A stretch of 64,000 bases of DNA, taken from assembly GCF_002754935.1 (NCBI RefSeq), contig NZ_CP018092.1:682001-746000 (forward strand), read 5' to 3'. The notes under the pieces were generated by a model. The model saw only the letters and a program-made list of their open reading frames with translations, did not search any database and was not told the origin of the DNA. Below, in pieces: positions 36,436-45,584 of this stretch (within the stretch, counting starts at the first letter, position 1; every line of letters starts with the position of its first letter). Origin of the DNA: Thermostichus lividus PCC 6715. GTDB taxonomy: Bacteria; Cyanobacteriota; Cyanobacteriia; Thermosynechococcales; Thermosynechococcaceae. Both the position numbers and the translations under genes were made by a program.

Positions 36436-39279
36436 CTATTTGGCCTCCAGCCAGTTTGCTGCGGCGTAGATGTCCACCTGGAGAGGTACACTCAGGGGAA
36501 CCACGGTTGTCATGATTTGCGGAATTTGCACCTGTAGCTGCTCCCAAGCCCTTGGCGGCATTTCCAGCACCAATTCGTCGTGAACTTGCAGGAGTAACTG
36601 CGCCTGCTGGCTCTTGAGCAGGGGCGCCAGTTTAACCATGGCACACTTAATAATGTCGGCACTGGAGCCTTGAATGGGGGCATTGGCAGCGGCTCGCAGC
36701 AATCCCCGCTCATAGTTCGTCATGTTTAGTTGACTGGTGTCAAGGGTGGCTATCTCCTCTGGCGAGGTGCCGCGCAACTGCTGGAGTTCCTGACTCTCGA
36801 ACTGAAAATAGCGGCGACGGCCTAGGATAGTTTCTACATAGCCTTGGCTGAGCGCCAGCCGCTCCATCTGCCGCAGATAGCCAAAGACACCGGGATAGCG
36901 TTCATAAAAGCGCTGGATGAACGCCTTAGCATCCGCCACACTCACCCCCGCTTCGCGGGCAAAGCGCTGGGCACCCATGCCGTAGATGATGCCAAAGTTA
37001 ATAATTTTGCCGAGGCGGCGATCGCTGGCGGTAATCTCCGTCTTTTCTAGCAAAAACTGAGCGGTTAAGCGGTGCACATCCTCTCCCCGCTGATAGGCAC
37101 CCACGAGTTCTGGCTCTTGGCTGAGGTGGGCAAGGATCCGCAACTCAATCTGTGAATAGTCCGCCGCCACCATCAGGTTCCCCGGCTCTGGCACAAAGGC
37201 TTTGCGAATTTGGCGACTAAACTCGGTGCGGATGGGAATATTTTGCAGGTTAGGATTGGAGGAGGAGAGGCGACCCGTGGCCGTGACGGCTTGGTTAAAG
37301 TCTGTGTGCACCCGACCGGTGTCTGGTCGCACTAGGGTGGGTAAGACATCGACATAGGTGGATTTCAGTTTCGCTAAGGTGCGGTACGCCAACACCAGAT
37401 CAATGATTGGATGATCGCCTTGCAGCTTTTCTAGGGTGGCAGCATCGGTGGAGTATCCCAGTTTAGTTTTATGGGTCTTTTTGGTGTCTAACCCTAGGGT
37501 GCCAAACAGTAGCTCACTTAACTGCTTAGGGGAGGCCAAGTTAAAGGGTGTCCCTACCAGCTCCCATGCTTGCTGCTGAATGGTATTCAGTTGCGCGTCA
37601 ATGTCCTGGGAGAGATGCCGTAGGTAGTCGCTGTCAATGCGGATCCCTGTGGCTTCCATCTCCGCTAAGATCGGCTCTAGGGGGAGCTCCACCTCTAGCA
37701 GTAGTTGCCGTAGGCGCGGGGTGAGATCCGCCTCTAGTTTATCTTTGAGCAGGTAGGTGGCGTACACATCCAAGCCACAGTACTGAGCCACTGCCGCTGG
37801 ACTCAGATCCGCAAGGGTCTGATCTTTACCGACGAGCGATCGATAGCGTTGGGATTGAATGGGTAGGTAGCGCTGGCAAATGTCCTTGAGGTTATGGCTG
37901 GCTTCAGGATTGAGGACGTAGCTGGCCAGCATGGTATCAAAGACAACGCCTTGGAGCTGAATCCCTTGGAAGCGCAGCACCAGACGATCGAATTTGGCAT
38001 TTTGCAACACCTTTGGGTAGCGATCGTTCTCCAGAATTGGCCTGAGCGCCTCTAGGGTCTCGGCCAAGGGGAGGTTCGTACCCGCTTTGTGGCCTAAGGG
38101 CAAGTAGGCCACCTGATCCGCAGCGGCACCCCAGCAGCAGCCAATCCCCACTAGCGTTGCATCGCGCGGACTCAGGCCGGTGGTTTCCGTATCCCACGCT
38201 ACCGGATGTGCGGTATCCGTGCAGGCTTCGAGGGTGTTGATCAGGGCGCTCAACTGTTCGGGGGTCTCGATTAACTGTACCTGCAAAGGCGCAGGGGTCT
38301 CCTCGGCACTGAAAAACCATGTTTGCTCAGGCTCGTCAGGCGCTAGTTCCATCTCGGCAAGGGTGCCCCCCAAGCGCAGGTGCAAGTCTTGCAATTGCAT
38401 CCGCAGAGCGCGAAACTCCAAGCGGTTTAAGAGGTGATCCAAGGCAGGCCAGTCAAAGGGGCTGAGGCGGAGGTGGTTGAGGTCTAAGGTGAGTGGCACA
38501 TCAAGGACAATTTGCGCCAACGTTTGGGAGTGCCGTGCGTCTGCCTCGCCTGTGGTTAACTTGGCCTTTAGGCTGGCGGGTTTAATCTCGCTGAGGTGCG
38601 CATAGATAGCCTCTAGGGTTGGATACTGGCTCAGGAGTTGCACGGCAGTTTTGGGGCCAATTCCCTTAATGCCGGGAATGCGATCGGAGGTATCCCCACA
38701 GAGGGCTTTGTAGTCCACAATTTGCTCCGGCCAGACCCCCATTTTCTGCTGCACTTTAACAGCATCAAACAGCTCGGGGCGTGCTTTACTGCCTTGGTGC
38801 GTACTGAGGTACATGACCTGCACGAGGCCATCGCGATCTATCAGTTGAAAGAGGTCGCGATCGCCACTGACAATGGTGACTCGCCACCCCTGCTGCCGCA
38901 ACCGATGCGCCACCGTACCAATGACATCATCCGCTTCATACCCCGCACAGGTGAGGAGGGGAAGACGCAGTGCCCTCAGTAGAGCCTGTAAGTTCTCAAC
39001 ATCAACAATAAACTCTTCGGGGGTTTCGGCACGGCCTGCCTTGTAATTTTCATCCACCCCATGGCGAAAGGTGGGTTCTGCCAAGTCAAAGGCGATCGCC
39101 ACGTGCTCGGAGGGCTGCTGCTCGAGAATCTCTAGCAGGGTCTTCAAGAAGCCAAAACAGACACTGGTGGGGATGCCTGTGGAGGTGCGCAAGCCACCAT
39201 CACGACCTTTACTAAAGGCATAGTAGGCACGAAAGGCAAGGGAGTGACCGTCAATGAGTAGAAGGGTTGGTGCAGACAT
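36436..39279 (-). CDS. polA: DNA polymerase I
   Basis: Replicative gap-filling and repair polymerase, 947 residues. The 5'-3' exonuclease domain covers about 1-300 (LLIDGHSLAFRAYYAF, GDRDLFQLID). The 3'-5' proofreading domain looks active because the DTET acidic motif is present in AWDTETTGLSP at about 363. Polymerase motifs: A DYSQIELRILAHLS, B RRLGKIINFGIIYG, and C QVHDELVLE. Complete, with no indel. Confidence 0.97.
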   Translation of the reverse strand: MSAPTLLLIDGHSLAFRAYYAFSKGRDGGLRTSTGIPTSVCFGFLKTLLEILEQQPSEHVAIAFDLAEPTFRHGVDENYKAGRAETPEEFIVDVENLQALLRALRLPLLTCAGYEADDVIGTVAHRLRQQGWRVTIVSGDRDLFQLIDRDGLVQVMYLSTHQGSKARPELFDAVKVQQKMGVWPEQIVDYKALCGDTSDRIPGIKGIGPKTAVQLLSQYPTLEAIYAHLSEIKPASLKAKLTTGEADARHSQTLAQIVLDVPLTLDLNHLRLSPFDWPALDHLLNRLEFRALRMQLQDLHLRLGGTLAEMELAPDEPEQTWFFSAEETPAPLQVQLIETPEQLSALINTLEACTDTAHPVAWDTETTGLSPRDATLVGIGCCWGAAADQVAYLPLGHKAGTNLPLAETLEALRPILENDRYPKVLQNAKFDRLVLRFQGIQLQGVVFDTMLASYVLNPEASHNLKDICQRYLPIQSQRYRSLVGKDQTLADLSPAAVAQYCGLDVYATYLLKDKLEADLTPRLRQLLLEVELPLEPILAEMEATGIRIDSDYLRHLSQDIDAQLNTIQQQAWELVGTPFNLASPKQLSELLFGTLGLDTKKTHKTKLGYSTDAATLEKLQGDHPIIDLVLAYRTLAKLKSTYVDVLPTLVRPDTGRVHTDFNQAVTATGRLSSSNPNLQNIPIRTEFSRQIRKAFVPEPGNLMVAADYSQIELRILAHLSQEPELVGAYQRGEDVHRLTAQFLLEKTEITASDRRLGKIINFGIIYGMGAQRFAREAGVSVADAKAFIQRFYERYPGVFGYLRQMERLALSQGYVETILGRRRYFQFESQELQQLRGTSPEEIATLDTSQLNMTNYERGLLRAAANAPIQGSSADIIKCAMVKLAPLLKSQQAQLLLQVHDELVLEMPPRAWEQLQVQIPQIMTTVVPLSVPLQVDIYAAANWLEAK

Positions 39280-39300
39280 TGTGTTTGCGCAGTGTATCCC

Positions 39301-39915
39301 CTAAAGATACACCTGTTCGAGAATCCCCCGCAGGCGATCGTAGTCATCCTTGAGGAGCCGACTCAACAGTTGCGCCGCTTGTACGAGCCATGGGCGATCG
39401 CCCCCCCGTAACTGGTAAAGGTGCCGCAGAGTAGCGGCAATGAGGGCATCCCCTGGCCCATAGTTAAGGGTGAGCAGGGTGCGCAAAAACGTTAACTGTT
39501 CGCTAAACGCAAGCACTACACTTGGGTCACAGGTATAGACCTGTTGGTGCATTTGCGGTGGCTGTGGCGGCAAGTGAGGATAGCTACGCGCGTGCTCCTG
39601 AAAACCCACAATACCGATGGTGACCTCCGTTTTTAGCATGGCAAAAATGTGGGGCTGCTCTTGGCGGAGTTGCTCTAAGGATAGCCCTAGGGCGGTGGCA
39701 CGATGAATGGTGTCAATGGGAGCCGTCACGGCGTAGGCCACCACGCCGTAAATGTGGCGATCGCCCTCCGGAATCCAGACCCAACTGCCCAGAGCGGGGA
39801 CTTGTGCAAAATCGAGCGTGGGTGGTTGATAGCACTGGGCAATAACGTGATCCGTTGCTGTTTGCACCACCTCGGCAAAGGGAGCCAGTGTTGGGGTGGG
39901 CGATCGCCGTGGCAT
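39301..39915 (-). CDS. HAS-barrel domain protein
   Basis: 204-residue cyanobacterial protein with an N-terminal beta-barrel (SWVWIPEGDRHIYGVVAYAVTA) of the HAS-barrel type found on HerA-like ATPases, then a helical C-terminal part. It stands alone, with no ATPase domain. It lies 3 bases downstream of ndhS and 22 bases upstream of polA, all on one strand. Function unknown. Confidence 0.65.
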   Translation of the reverse strand: MPRRSPTPTLAPFAEVVQTATDHVIAQCYQPPTLDFAQVPALGSWVWIPEGDRHIYGVVAYAVTAPIDTIHRATALGLSLEQLRQEQPHIFAMLKTEVTIGIVGFQEHARSYPHLPPQPPQMHQQVYTCDPSVVLAFSEQLTFLRTLLTLNYGPGDALIAATLRHLYQLRGGDRPWLVQAAQLLSRLLKDDYDRLRGILEQVYL

Positions 39916-39918
39916 GGG

Positions 39919-40128
39919 CTACTTTTTCCCTTTTTGCACCGTCACAGGTGTTAACTCTGCTAAGCGAAAGGTCACTAACTTATCCCAGTTCCCCCCCTCA
40001 AAAAGCACGGCAGCTTTGCCATCGGTGACCCGCTGGACAATGCCTTGGAACTGGTAGTAGGTATCGTTAGGATTGGTGACTTGCACCGTCATCCCCGGCA
40101 AAATGGTTAGCACTGTATCCACTGGCAT
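39919..40128 (-). CDS. ndhS: NAD(P)H-quinone oxidoreductase subunit S
   Basis: 69-residue SH3-like subunit of photosynthetic NDH-1 that forms the ferredoxin-docking site. The family core is visible: [20 protein letters not shown] and [18 protein letters not shown]. Length matches the cyanobacterial form. It is the first gene of an apparent ndhS-HAS-polA strand run and faces the IS element at 40.26 kb, which begins 130 bases upstream of its start. Confidence 0.9.
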   Translation of the reverse strand: MPVDTVLTILPGMTVQVTNPNDTYYQFQGIVQRVTDGKAAVLFEGGNWDKLVTFRLAELTPVTVQKGKK

Positions 40129-40257
40129 AGGAAACCTCGTAACCTTGATGTGCTTTTATTATTACCAAAAAAGCGGTCGGGGTAATGCTCGCTCTCTTTG
40201 CTTTATCTGCATAGGGATGGTGATGGTGGCAGCGCGCCGCAACCGTGAATAAACGTG

Positions 40258-40420
40258 ATTGACTTCTCTCCTCCTTGAAAGAGAGGGGATTCCCAAAGGA
40301 TGCTACGCAACGGGCTGAAGCCGCGTTGCTTCGCTTTTCCCTTGAGCTGTCACCCACAACTTAATGCGGGTGGGGGCAGTCAAAGACCCCCTACCAACTC
40401 CGCTCAGACTCAATCCAAGC
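40258..40420 (-). ncRNA. predicted omega-RNA (right-end RNA) of TnpB
   Basis: Placed by family knowledge: TnpB omega-RNA is made from the tnpB 3' end through the right end, with the guide copied from flanking DNA. Here the RNA would end at GAGAAGTCAAT and continue into a guide that begins CACGTTTATTCACGG. The region has several possible stems. Not proven by sequence alone. Confidence 0.4.
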
Positions 40421-41592
40421 ATCGTCGCTACTTTACGCAGGATGTTGGCAGCGCCATTACAATCCGCGTTGATGTACCAATTCTGAGCAGTCCTGAACAA
40501 ACCTCGCTTCGTCCGCTTCCCCGATGACTTCCAGCTATCAGGTTTTTCACCGAATGTCGGCAAAAAGTCACCATCCACAAACGATGCTTGAGAGGTATAC
40601 GACTCCTCAGTTTCAACAAACTCTATCCCGTACTGCTCCGCTAACTGAGCAATCCGCTCTTTCAGTCTCGCAGTTGGGATCTGCACAAACTTCTGATTGG
40701 TCTTCTTGCCCAGGTTGGAACCGTCCTTTTGCCGCGGGTTCCAGCCAAATACAATCCGACCAATCCGGTTACGGGTGCAATGGTCAATCACAATCCTAGC
40801 CGCTTTGTTCACTGCATCACGTATCTGCCGATTGCGCTTCTCAGTGAGTTGTGCCAGTCGCTTTGACCAAAAGCCTTGAGGCTTACCTTCTTTCAGCTTG
40901 GCAATTTGCTTGTTGTACCAGCGGTTCAACGATTTCAGGTGCAGTCCATCCACTATGAAGCTGGTTTCTACATTGCTGACGCAGGTGAGCCAGTTGTTTA
41001 ATCCCGAATCGATGCCCAGCACCCGCATCGGGTCTACATCAATCTGAACGGGGTTCAGACGATAGACAAACTCAGTGTAGAAACACCCGTTGCGCGGCAG
41101 AATCCGCAGTTCCTTGATGTCCTCAAATTTGAGATTGGAGGGCATGGGGACAGTGAACGAATCAATCTGAAACCACACTTTCACTAACTGCCCCAGCGGA
41201 ACCCGGATCATCCCATCAACCAACTTCAGCGCTTGTTTGGGATAGCTGACTACTGCCAACCCTCCCTTCTTGCGGTAATTTGGCATCCTAGGTTTCTCTG
41301 CCAGTTCTCCACCTTGCCACAGTTTCAACAATGTTCGGTAGGACTTAAACGACTCGTAGACCGAAATCAAGGTTTGCTGTGCAGCCTGGGAGTAAAGAGC
41401 TTGGAAGTGCTTACTGGTCTTGTATTCGTAACTCAGGCTATGCTTGCCAATCCACTGCCCGGTCTTAAAGTGCAGTTGACGAGCATAGTAGATGCCCTGA
41501 TTGGTTAGCTTGTTTGCCTCAGAGCAGACAAATTCCATCACCCCCTTAAGTTCGTTATTGGGGTTGAGCAAAACTTGCTGACATCCAAACAT
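40303..41592 (-). CDS. tnpB: TnpB RNA-guided endonuclease, IS200/IS605 family
   Basis: Predicted RuvC-type nuclease of 429 residues from ATG 41592 (MFGCQQVLL); the open frame extends upstream, but that part overlaps the tnpA remnant and is not conserved. RuvC-I GIDSGLNNW is at about residue 195 and RuvC-III NADCNGAANI at about 377. The usual RuvC-II glutamate is not at its normal place (GRIVFGWNP), but TEESYTSQASF at about 329 offers a glutamate. That fits the group of TnpBs known to have a rearranged catalytic site. The CxxC zinc knuckles common in TnpB are missing between these motifs. It looks intact. Confidence 0.9.
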   Translation of the reverse strand: MFGCQQVLLNPNNELKGVMEFVCSEANKLTNQGIYYARQLHFKTGQWIGKHSLSYEYKTSKHFQALYSQAAQQTLISVYESFKSYRTLLKLWQGGELAEKPRMPNYRKKGGLAVVSYPKQALKLVDGMIRVPLGQLVKVWFQIDSFTVPMPSNLKFEDIKELRILPRNGCFYTEFVYRLNPVQIDVDPMRVLGIDSGLNNWLTCVSNVETSFIVDGLHLKSLNRWYNKQIAKLKEGKPQGFWSKRLAQLTEKRNRQIRDAVNKAARIVIDHCTRNRIGRIVFGWNPRQKDGSNLGKKTNQKFVQIPTARLKERIAQLAEQYGIEFVETEESYTSQASFVDGDFLPTFGEKPDSWKSSGKRTKRGLFRTAQNWYINADCNGAANILRKVATMLGLSLSGVGRGSLTAPTRIKLWVTAQGKSEATRLQPVA

Positions 41593-41671
41593 GGTGAGTT
41601 TATGCAACAATTGTCTACAGCGTAGCACAGATAGACAAACAGGTAAACTATGGACTACCAGAAAAGCCGCA

Positions 41672-41839
41672 ATGCATCGAATTAAGGGGCGAACTGCACG
41701 GTTCCTCAGACAGGAATTCCCTAATCCATTAATGAAACTGCCGTCCATGTGGACATCCAGTTACTTTGTCTCAACGGCTGGCAATGTTAGCAGCGAAACA
41801 ATTCAGCGCTACATTGAAGCTCAGGGCAAGAGTAATTGA
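41672..41839 (+). pseudogene. truncated IS200-type transposase (tnpA remnant)
   Basis: 55 codons match the C-terminal part of Y1 HUH transposases: IKGRTARFLRQEFP, LPSMWTSSYFVSTAGNVS, and SSETIQRYIEAQ, which contains the likely catalytic tyrosine. The N-terminal half with the HUH histidines is gone, and upstream sequence is unrelated. Full proteins are about 130-150 residues. Non-functional. Confidence 0.82.
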
Positions 41840-41994
41840 CCTTACTAGGGGCTAAAGCCCCCTGAGTTGGCTGTATCCCCTCGCTAAAGCGGAGGGGTTT
41901 TAGCCCGCCCACATCACTCCTATAAAGTGCTGCTGTTCCTGAGAACAGCAACAAATGTCACGATAGTAGGGGCAACAACAGTAGCGGGTGATCT

Positions 41995-42837
41995 ATGCTG
42001 CGGATTGGCATTGTGGGTCTGGGTTTAATTGGCGGTTCCCTTGGTCTAGATTTACGTGCCAAGGGGCACTACGTTGTTGGGGTCAGTCGGCGGGCTGAGA
42101 CCTATGAGCGGGCGATCGCCAAAGGTGCTGTTGACTGGGGCAGTACGGACCCTGCCGTCCTCAGCGCCCTTGATCTGGTGTTTTTGTGCCCTCCCATTGG
42201 TAGTATCCTCAGCGTTGCCTTAGAGATTGTGCCCCACCTCAGCCACGATACGGTGCTCACGGATGTCGGGTCAGTTAAGGAGAGTATTGTGCCTGCCCTA
42301 GAAAAGCTGTGGCCTCGTTACGTGGGGGGGCATCCCATGGCGGGAACAGCAGCAGCAGGGATCGAGGCCGCGCAGTCACAGTTGTTTGCCAATGCTCCCT
42401 ACGTTCTCACCCCAACCCTGCATACTGATGGTGAGGCGATTGATTGCGTTGCCCAAGTGATTAATGATCTTGGGGCAAAACTCCTCTACACCACCCCCGC
42501 AGATCACGATCGCGCCGTAGCTTGGATCTCCCATTTACCCGTGATGGTGAGTGCGGCGCTGCTGTTGGCCAATGCCCAAGAAGTCAACGAACCCATCCGT
42601 ACCCTCTCACAGCGGCTGGCTAGCTCTGGCTTTCGCGATACTAGCCGGGTTGGGGGGGGCAACCCTGAGTTGGGGCGGATGATGGCCGAGTATAACCGTG
42701 CCGCCCTACGCCACTGCATCATCCACTACCGTGCCACGCTTGATCATTTGCTGCAGCAAATTGAGCAGGAAGACTGGACGGGGTTGGAGGCCAACCTTGC
42801 CGTTGCCCAAGCGTACCGGCAACAAATTTATCCCTAA
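41995..42837 (+). CDS. tyrA: prephenate/arogenate dehydrogenase
   Basis: Tyrosine biosynthesis enzyme of 280 residues. NAD(P)-binding GIVGLGLIGGSLG at residue 5, conserved HPMAGTAAAGIEAA at about 112, and DHDRAVAWISHLPVM at about 168. Cyanobacterial enzymes are usually arogenate dehydrogenases using NADP; the cofactor choice is not decided here. It starts 70 bases past the IS left end, so its promoter lies at or inside the element border. It overlaps psiE at the 3' end by four bases. Confidence 0.92.
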   Translation: MLRIGIVGLGLIGGSLGLDLRAKGHYVVGVSRRAETYERAIAKGAVDWGSTDPAVLSALDLVFLCPPIGSILSVALEIVPHLSHDTVLTDVGSVKESIVPALEKLWPRYVGGHPMAGTAAAGIEAAQSQLFANAPYVLTPTLHTDGEAIDCVAQVINDLGAKLLYTTPADHDRAVAWISHLPVMVSAALLLANAQEVNEPIRTLSQRLASSGFRDTSRVGGGNPELGRMMAEYNRAALRHCIIHYRATLDHLLQQIEQEDWTGLEANLAVAQAYRQQIYP

Positions 42838-43325
42838 GGGCGCCGCCGATAGTTGAGCCGCCGCACAATCCAGTAACTTGCGGAGAGCGCCAAAATGGCG
42901 ATCGCCAACCCCAGCAGCTTGGCCACCGTTTCTGGCTGGTCAATGTCCAGAATAATAATTTTCCGGGCGATGGCAATGAGGGAGGTTACAATCACCAGCT
43001 CAACAATCTGGGAGGAGACATGGGTTTTCAGGTAGGCCGTAATATTTTCGAGAATTTCTAGGGCAACCAATACATTGAGAAACAATCCGAAAATCTTGAC
43101 CAACTGCAGGTTAAACTGCCCCAAGGGCGGCGTGAGCAAGTCGATGGTTAGAATTCGCCCTAGGTCAACAATGGCAACAACGACGACCAGCAACATGCCA
43201 ATGGCCAGCACCCGGGTGGCTATCCCCTCAATTTGGCTGAGGAACTGGAGGAACTGTTGATTGTCTTGTAGAAAAATTAGAACTTGCTGCCAAAAAAGAA
43301 TCAAAGGCTGAAGCCAACGCCGCAT
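42834..43325 (-). CDS. PsiE-like phosphate-starvation-inducible membrane protein
   Basis: 163 residues with four predicted membrane helices (about 38-58, 75-95, 108-125, 132-155). It matches the PsiE family layout, including VALEILENITAYLKTH and IARKIIILD. Role unknown; named from E. coli phosphate control. Same strand as the MBL and kinase genes, with short gaps (2 and 3 bases), so the three probably form one transcript. Confidence 0.8.
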   Translation of the reverse strand: MRRWLQPLILFWQQVLIFLQDNQQFLQFLSQIEGIATRVLAIGMLLVVVVAIVDLGRILTIDLLTPPLGQFNLQLVKIFGLFLNVLVALEILENITAYLKTHVSSQIVELVIVTSLIAIARKIIILDIDQPETVAKLLGLAIAILALSASYWIVRRLNYRRRP

Positions 43326-43327
43326 AA

Positions 43328-44098
43328 TTACGCCTCAACACCGAGGGAACGAATCTCAAGGGGTCTGTAGGCGACAGGTTCAATGAGTTGTGTCATCAGC
43401 CCAGCCGTCTGAAACTGCTCTTGGAGGTCACTAAGGGAGCCTGCTACCGAAAGCAGGGAGGGCAACACTCCGCGCAGGATTAGGGATCCGTTTGTGGCAG
43501 TGCCGATCATCTGCTGGGGACGCAGCCATTGGGCTAACTCAAGGGCAGTCTCGCCACCGTTGAGAATAGTCCCCAGTAGGGGGAGGCGTACACTCAGCAA
43601 GGGCGTAATAACCACATCCACCGTTCCATAGCTTTTTAACCAAGGGTCGTGACAACCATGAGGCTCATAATACAAGGTGCGATCGCCCCAGCGGAATAGG
43701 TAGCCGTTTTCCTGCTGTAGCGGGCCAATCGTGGCACCTTTGGTTGCCTGAATGGTTACATCTCGCCAGCAGTAGGTATCGTGGGGCGCAAGGGTAATCA
43801 CCGTTTCAAAGCCTAATCCTTGGGCAATTTTGGCGGCACTGGCTGAGCCAATGACTGGAATCCGGCGATCGCACTGGCGCAGCGTTGGCACATGGCAGTG
43901 ATCCGGCAACCCCTGAGACAGCACAATCAACTCAACTCCCGCAGGCATTTCACAGGGAAAGGTACGCTCTGCCGCAAACAGCCATGGCGTAGAGCCAAAG
44001 GTAAGCCGCCCCACCAACCAAGGATCCACTAAGACACGAGTGTGCCCCAACTGCCATAGCCATGTATTGCTCTCTAGCCACGTAAGCTGCACGATCAT
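43328..44098 (-). CDS. MBL-fold metallo-hydrolase-like protein
   Basis: 256-residue protein of the beta-lactamase-like (UlaG-like) fold. N-terminal TWLESNTWLWQLGHTRVLVDPW and the metal-site region LSQGLPDHCHVPTL are visible, along with YYEPHGCHD. The normal HxHxDH motif is reduced to LPDHCH, so metal binding may be partial. It lies between psiE and the kinase gene in a tight run. Confidence 0.72.
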   Translation of the reverse strand: MIVQLTWLESNTWLWQLGHTRVLVDPWLVGRLTFGSTPWLFAAERTFPCEMPAGVELIVLSQGLPDHCHVPTLRQCDRRIPVIGSASAAKIAQGLGFETVITLAPHDTYCWRDVTIQATKGATIGPLQQENGYLFRWGDRTLYYEPHGCHDPWLKSYGTVDVVITPLLSVRLPLLGTILNGGETALELAQWLRPQQMIGTATNGSLILRGVLPSLLSVAGSLSDLQEQFQTAGLMTQLIEPVAYRPLEIRSLGVEA

Positions 44099-44101
44099 CT
44101 C

Positions 44102-45559
44102 CTAAGCAAACCGCGAAACAATGCTATAAACCAGTAAAAACACATTCCCCAGAACCACGCAGACCAACCCCACCAAAAGGCACACCAGCAGTGCCGGTAA
44201 TGCCCCTATCCCCCCCTGCAACAGCGGCACAAAATACACCGCCGCCGCCGTAATCCCACCAATGATTAACTGCTCCCAATGCTCGACAATCCGCCGATAC
44301 TGCAAAAACACCAACAGGGCAAACAGTGCCCCAATGCATCCTGCACCCACCGATAGGGGGAACCCCCATGCCGTCATCATGCTGTAGAACATTAGCCCGA
44401 TTGCCGTGATTTCAAACCCAGTAAACCCCGCAGCCATCAGAATCTTCAGCGCTGGTAAGGGAGGGCGGGGCGATCGCCGCTGGACGGGCTTAGGGCGAGG
44501 TGTCAGGGTGGGTGGGTTCATAGGGGCGGCGGACGCGCTTGGCGGAGCCGCAGCAGGCGCAGGGGTTGGGGGAATGGGCGTCCTCAGAGCGGCTTCTACC
44601 TCCTTCGCCGATGCATAGCGATCGCTAGGCGCCGCTTGTAGCATCCGATCCAGCACGGCTTTTAACTGGGGACTGACCTGGGCAAAGGGCTGCCAATTCC
44701 AGCAATTTTTATAGGCATCAAAGAGTTGATCGGGGGCTTTACCCGTTAGCAAAACAATGCAGGTGACCGCCAAAGCGTACAGATCCGAACTGGGGAAAAC
44801 CTGTTCGCCCCGCGATTGTTCCGGCGGAGCGTAATGGGGAGTATAAATGCCAGTGCTGCGGGGAGCAGGGGTTGACTGCGACACCTGCTTCACAGCCCCA
44901 AAATCCAACAGGTAAAGACGCCCTTGACCGGGGAACTTTGTTTTGCTGGGGTGCTGACGCATAATGTTCGAGAGCTTAATATCCCGGTGAATCGAGCCAC
45001 GCTCGTGGACGTACTGCAACACCGGTAGTAGCTCCCGCAGCACTTGCCGCACCTGTTCCTCACTAAAGCGTCCCTGCTGCAATAACTCGTCTTCGAGGGT
45101 TTCGCCATCAATAAACTCTTGAACAAGGTAAAAATATTGCTCAACCCCTGACCCATCGTGCTTGGGCACCTCTTCTTCAAAAAATGCCAGTAAGTCTGGA
45201 ATTTGAGCGTGCTGACCCAACTCTTCCAGCACCGTGGCCTCGCGCTCAAAGAGTTCCTGCGCCTTTACCAACTGTTGCGGATCAGACACATTGGGCAGCA
45301 GCTGCTTAATAACGCACTGCCGCCAACCTGGCGTATCTAAATCCCGCGCCAGATAAGCCGCCCCAAAGCCACCACGTCCGAGCACCCGCTCCGCAACGTA
45401 GCGTCCCCGTAAAATCAAGGGCATCCCACAGGCCGTGCAAAATTTTTGATTAATTCTGCTGCGTCGCTGGCTGGGCTGATCTAATTCAGGCACATTATTT
45501 TGTGGACGGGGACAATGGGGACGGGTACAGTGAACCAGCATGATAGGGTACTCAGTCAA
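44102..45559 (-). CDS. serine/threonine protein kinase with N-terminal zinc-ribbon-like motif and C-terminal membrane helices
   Basis: 485 residues. The N-terminal 45 residues have paired cysteines (CTRPHC and CTAC) typical of cyanobacterial kinases with a zinc-ribbon-like leader. The Hanks-type kinase domain covers about 50-320: glycine loop LGRGGFGAAYLA, HRDIKLSNIM, DFGAVKQ, APPEQ. A proline-rich linker (TPAPAAAPPS) leads to four hydrophobic helices at about 375-480. All catalytic residues are present. An alternative start is ATG 45541 (MLVHCT), which fits the cysteine leader better. Confidence 0.9.
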   Translation of the reverse strand: MTEYPIMLVHCTRPHCPRPQNNVPELDQPSQRRSRINQKFCTACGMPLILRGRYVAERVLGRGGFGAAYLARDLDTPGWRQCVIKQLLPNVSDPQQLVKAQELFEREATVLEELGQHAQIPDLLAFFEEEVPKHDGSGVEQYFYLVQEFIDGETLEDELLQQGRFSEEQVRQVLRELLPVLQYVHERGSIHRDIKLSNIMRQHPSKTKFPGQGRLYLLDFGAVKQVSQSTPAPRSTGIYTPHYAPPEQSRGEQVFPSSDLYALAVTCIVLLTGKAPDQLFDAYKNCWNWQPFAQVSPQLKAVLDRMLQAAPSDRYASAKEVEAALRTPIPPTPAPAAAPPSASAAPMNPPTLTPRPKPVQRRSPRPPLPALKILMAAGFTGFEITAIGLMFYSMMTAWGFPLSVGAGCIGALFALLVFLQYRRIVEHWEQLIIGGITAAAVYFVPLLQGGIGALPALLVCLLVGLVCVVLGNVFLLVYSIVSRFA

Positions 45560-45584
45560 GGCATGGGACAGCGTCTTGAGTTCA

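Larger units (their letters stand above)
40258..41925 (-). mobile_element. IS200/IS605-family element with intact tnpB and truncated tnpA
   Basis: About 1.67 kb. Its ends are defined by comparison with the 15.3-kb element: right end at 40258 and left end at 41925. Subterminal hairpins are present at both ends. tnpB and the tnpA remnant are divergent, the common layout in IS605-type elements. Flank outside the left end reads CACT before the shared TTATAGG; both copies have TTATAGG there, which may contain the target/TAM motif. Because tnpA is incomplete, the element cannot move by itself. Confidence 0.85.

Noticed and set aside
37937-38320. 127-residue antisense frame in polA
   Set aside because: It lies opposite the proofreading domain and has no start context or family similarity.
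41593-41748. Longer N-terminus for TnpB
   Set aside because: This extension runs antisense to the tnpA remnant; TnpB homology begins at MFGCQQVLLNP.
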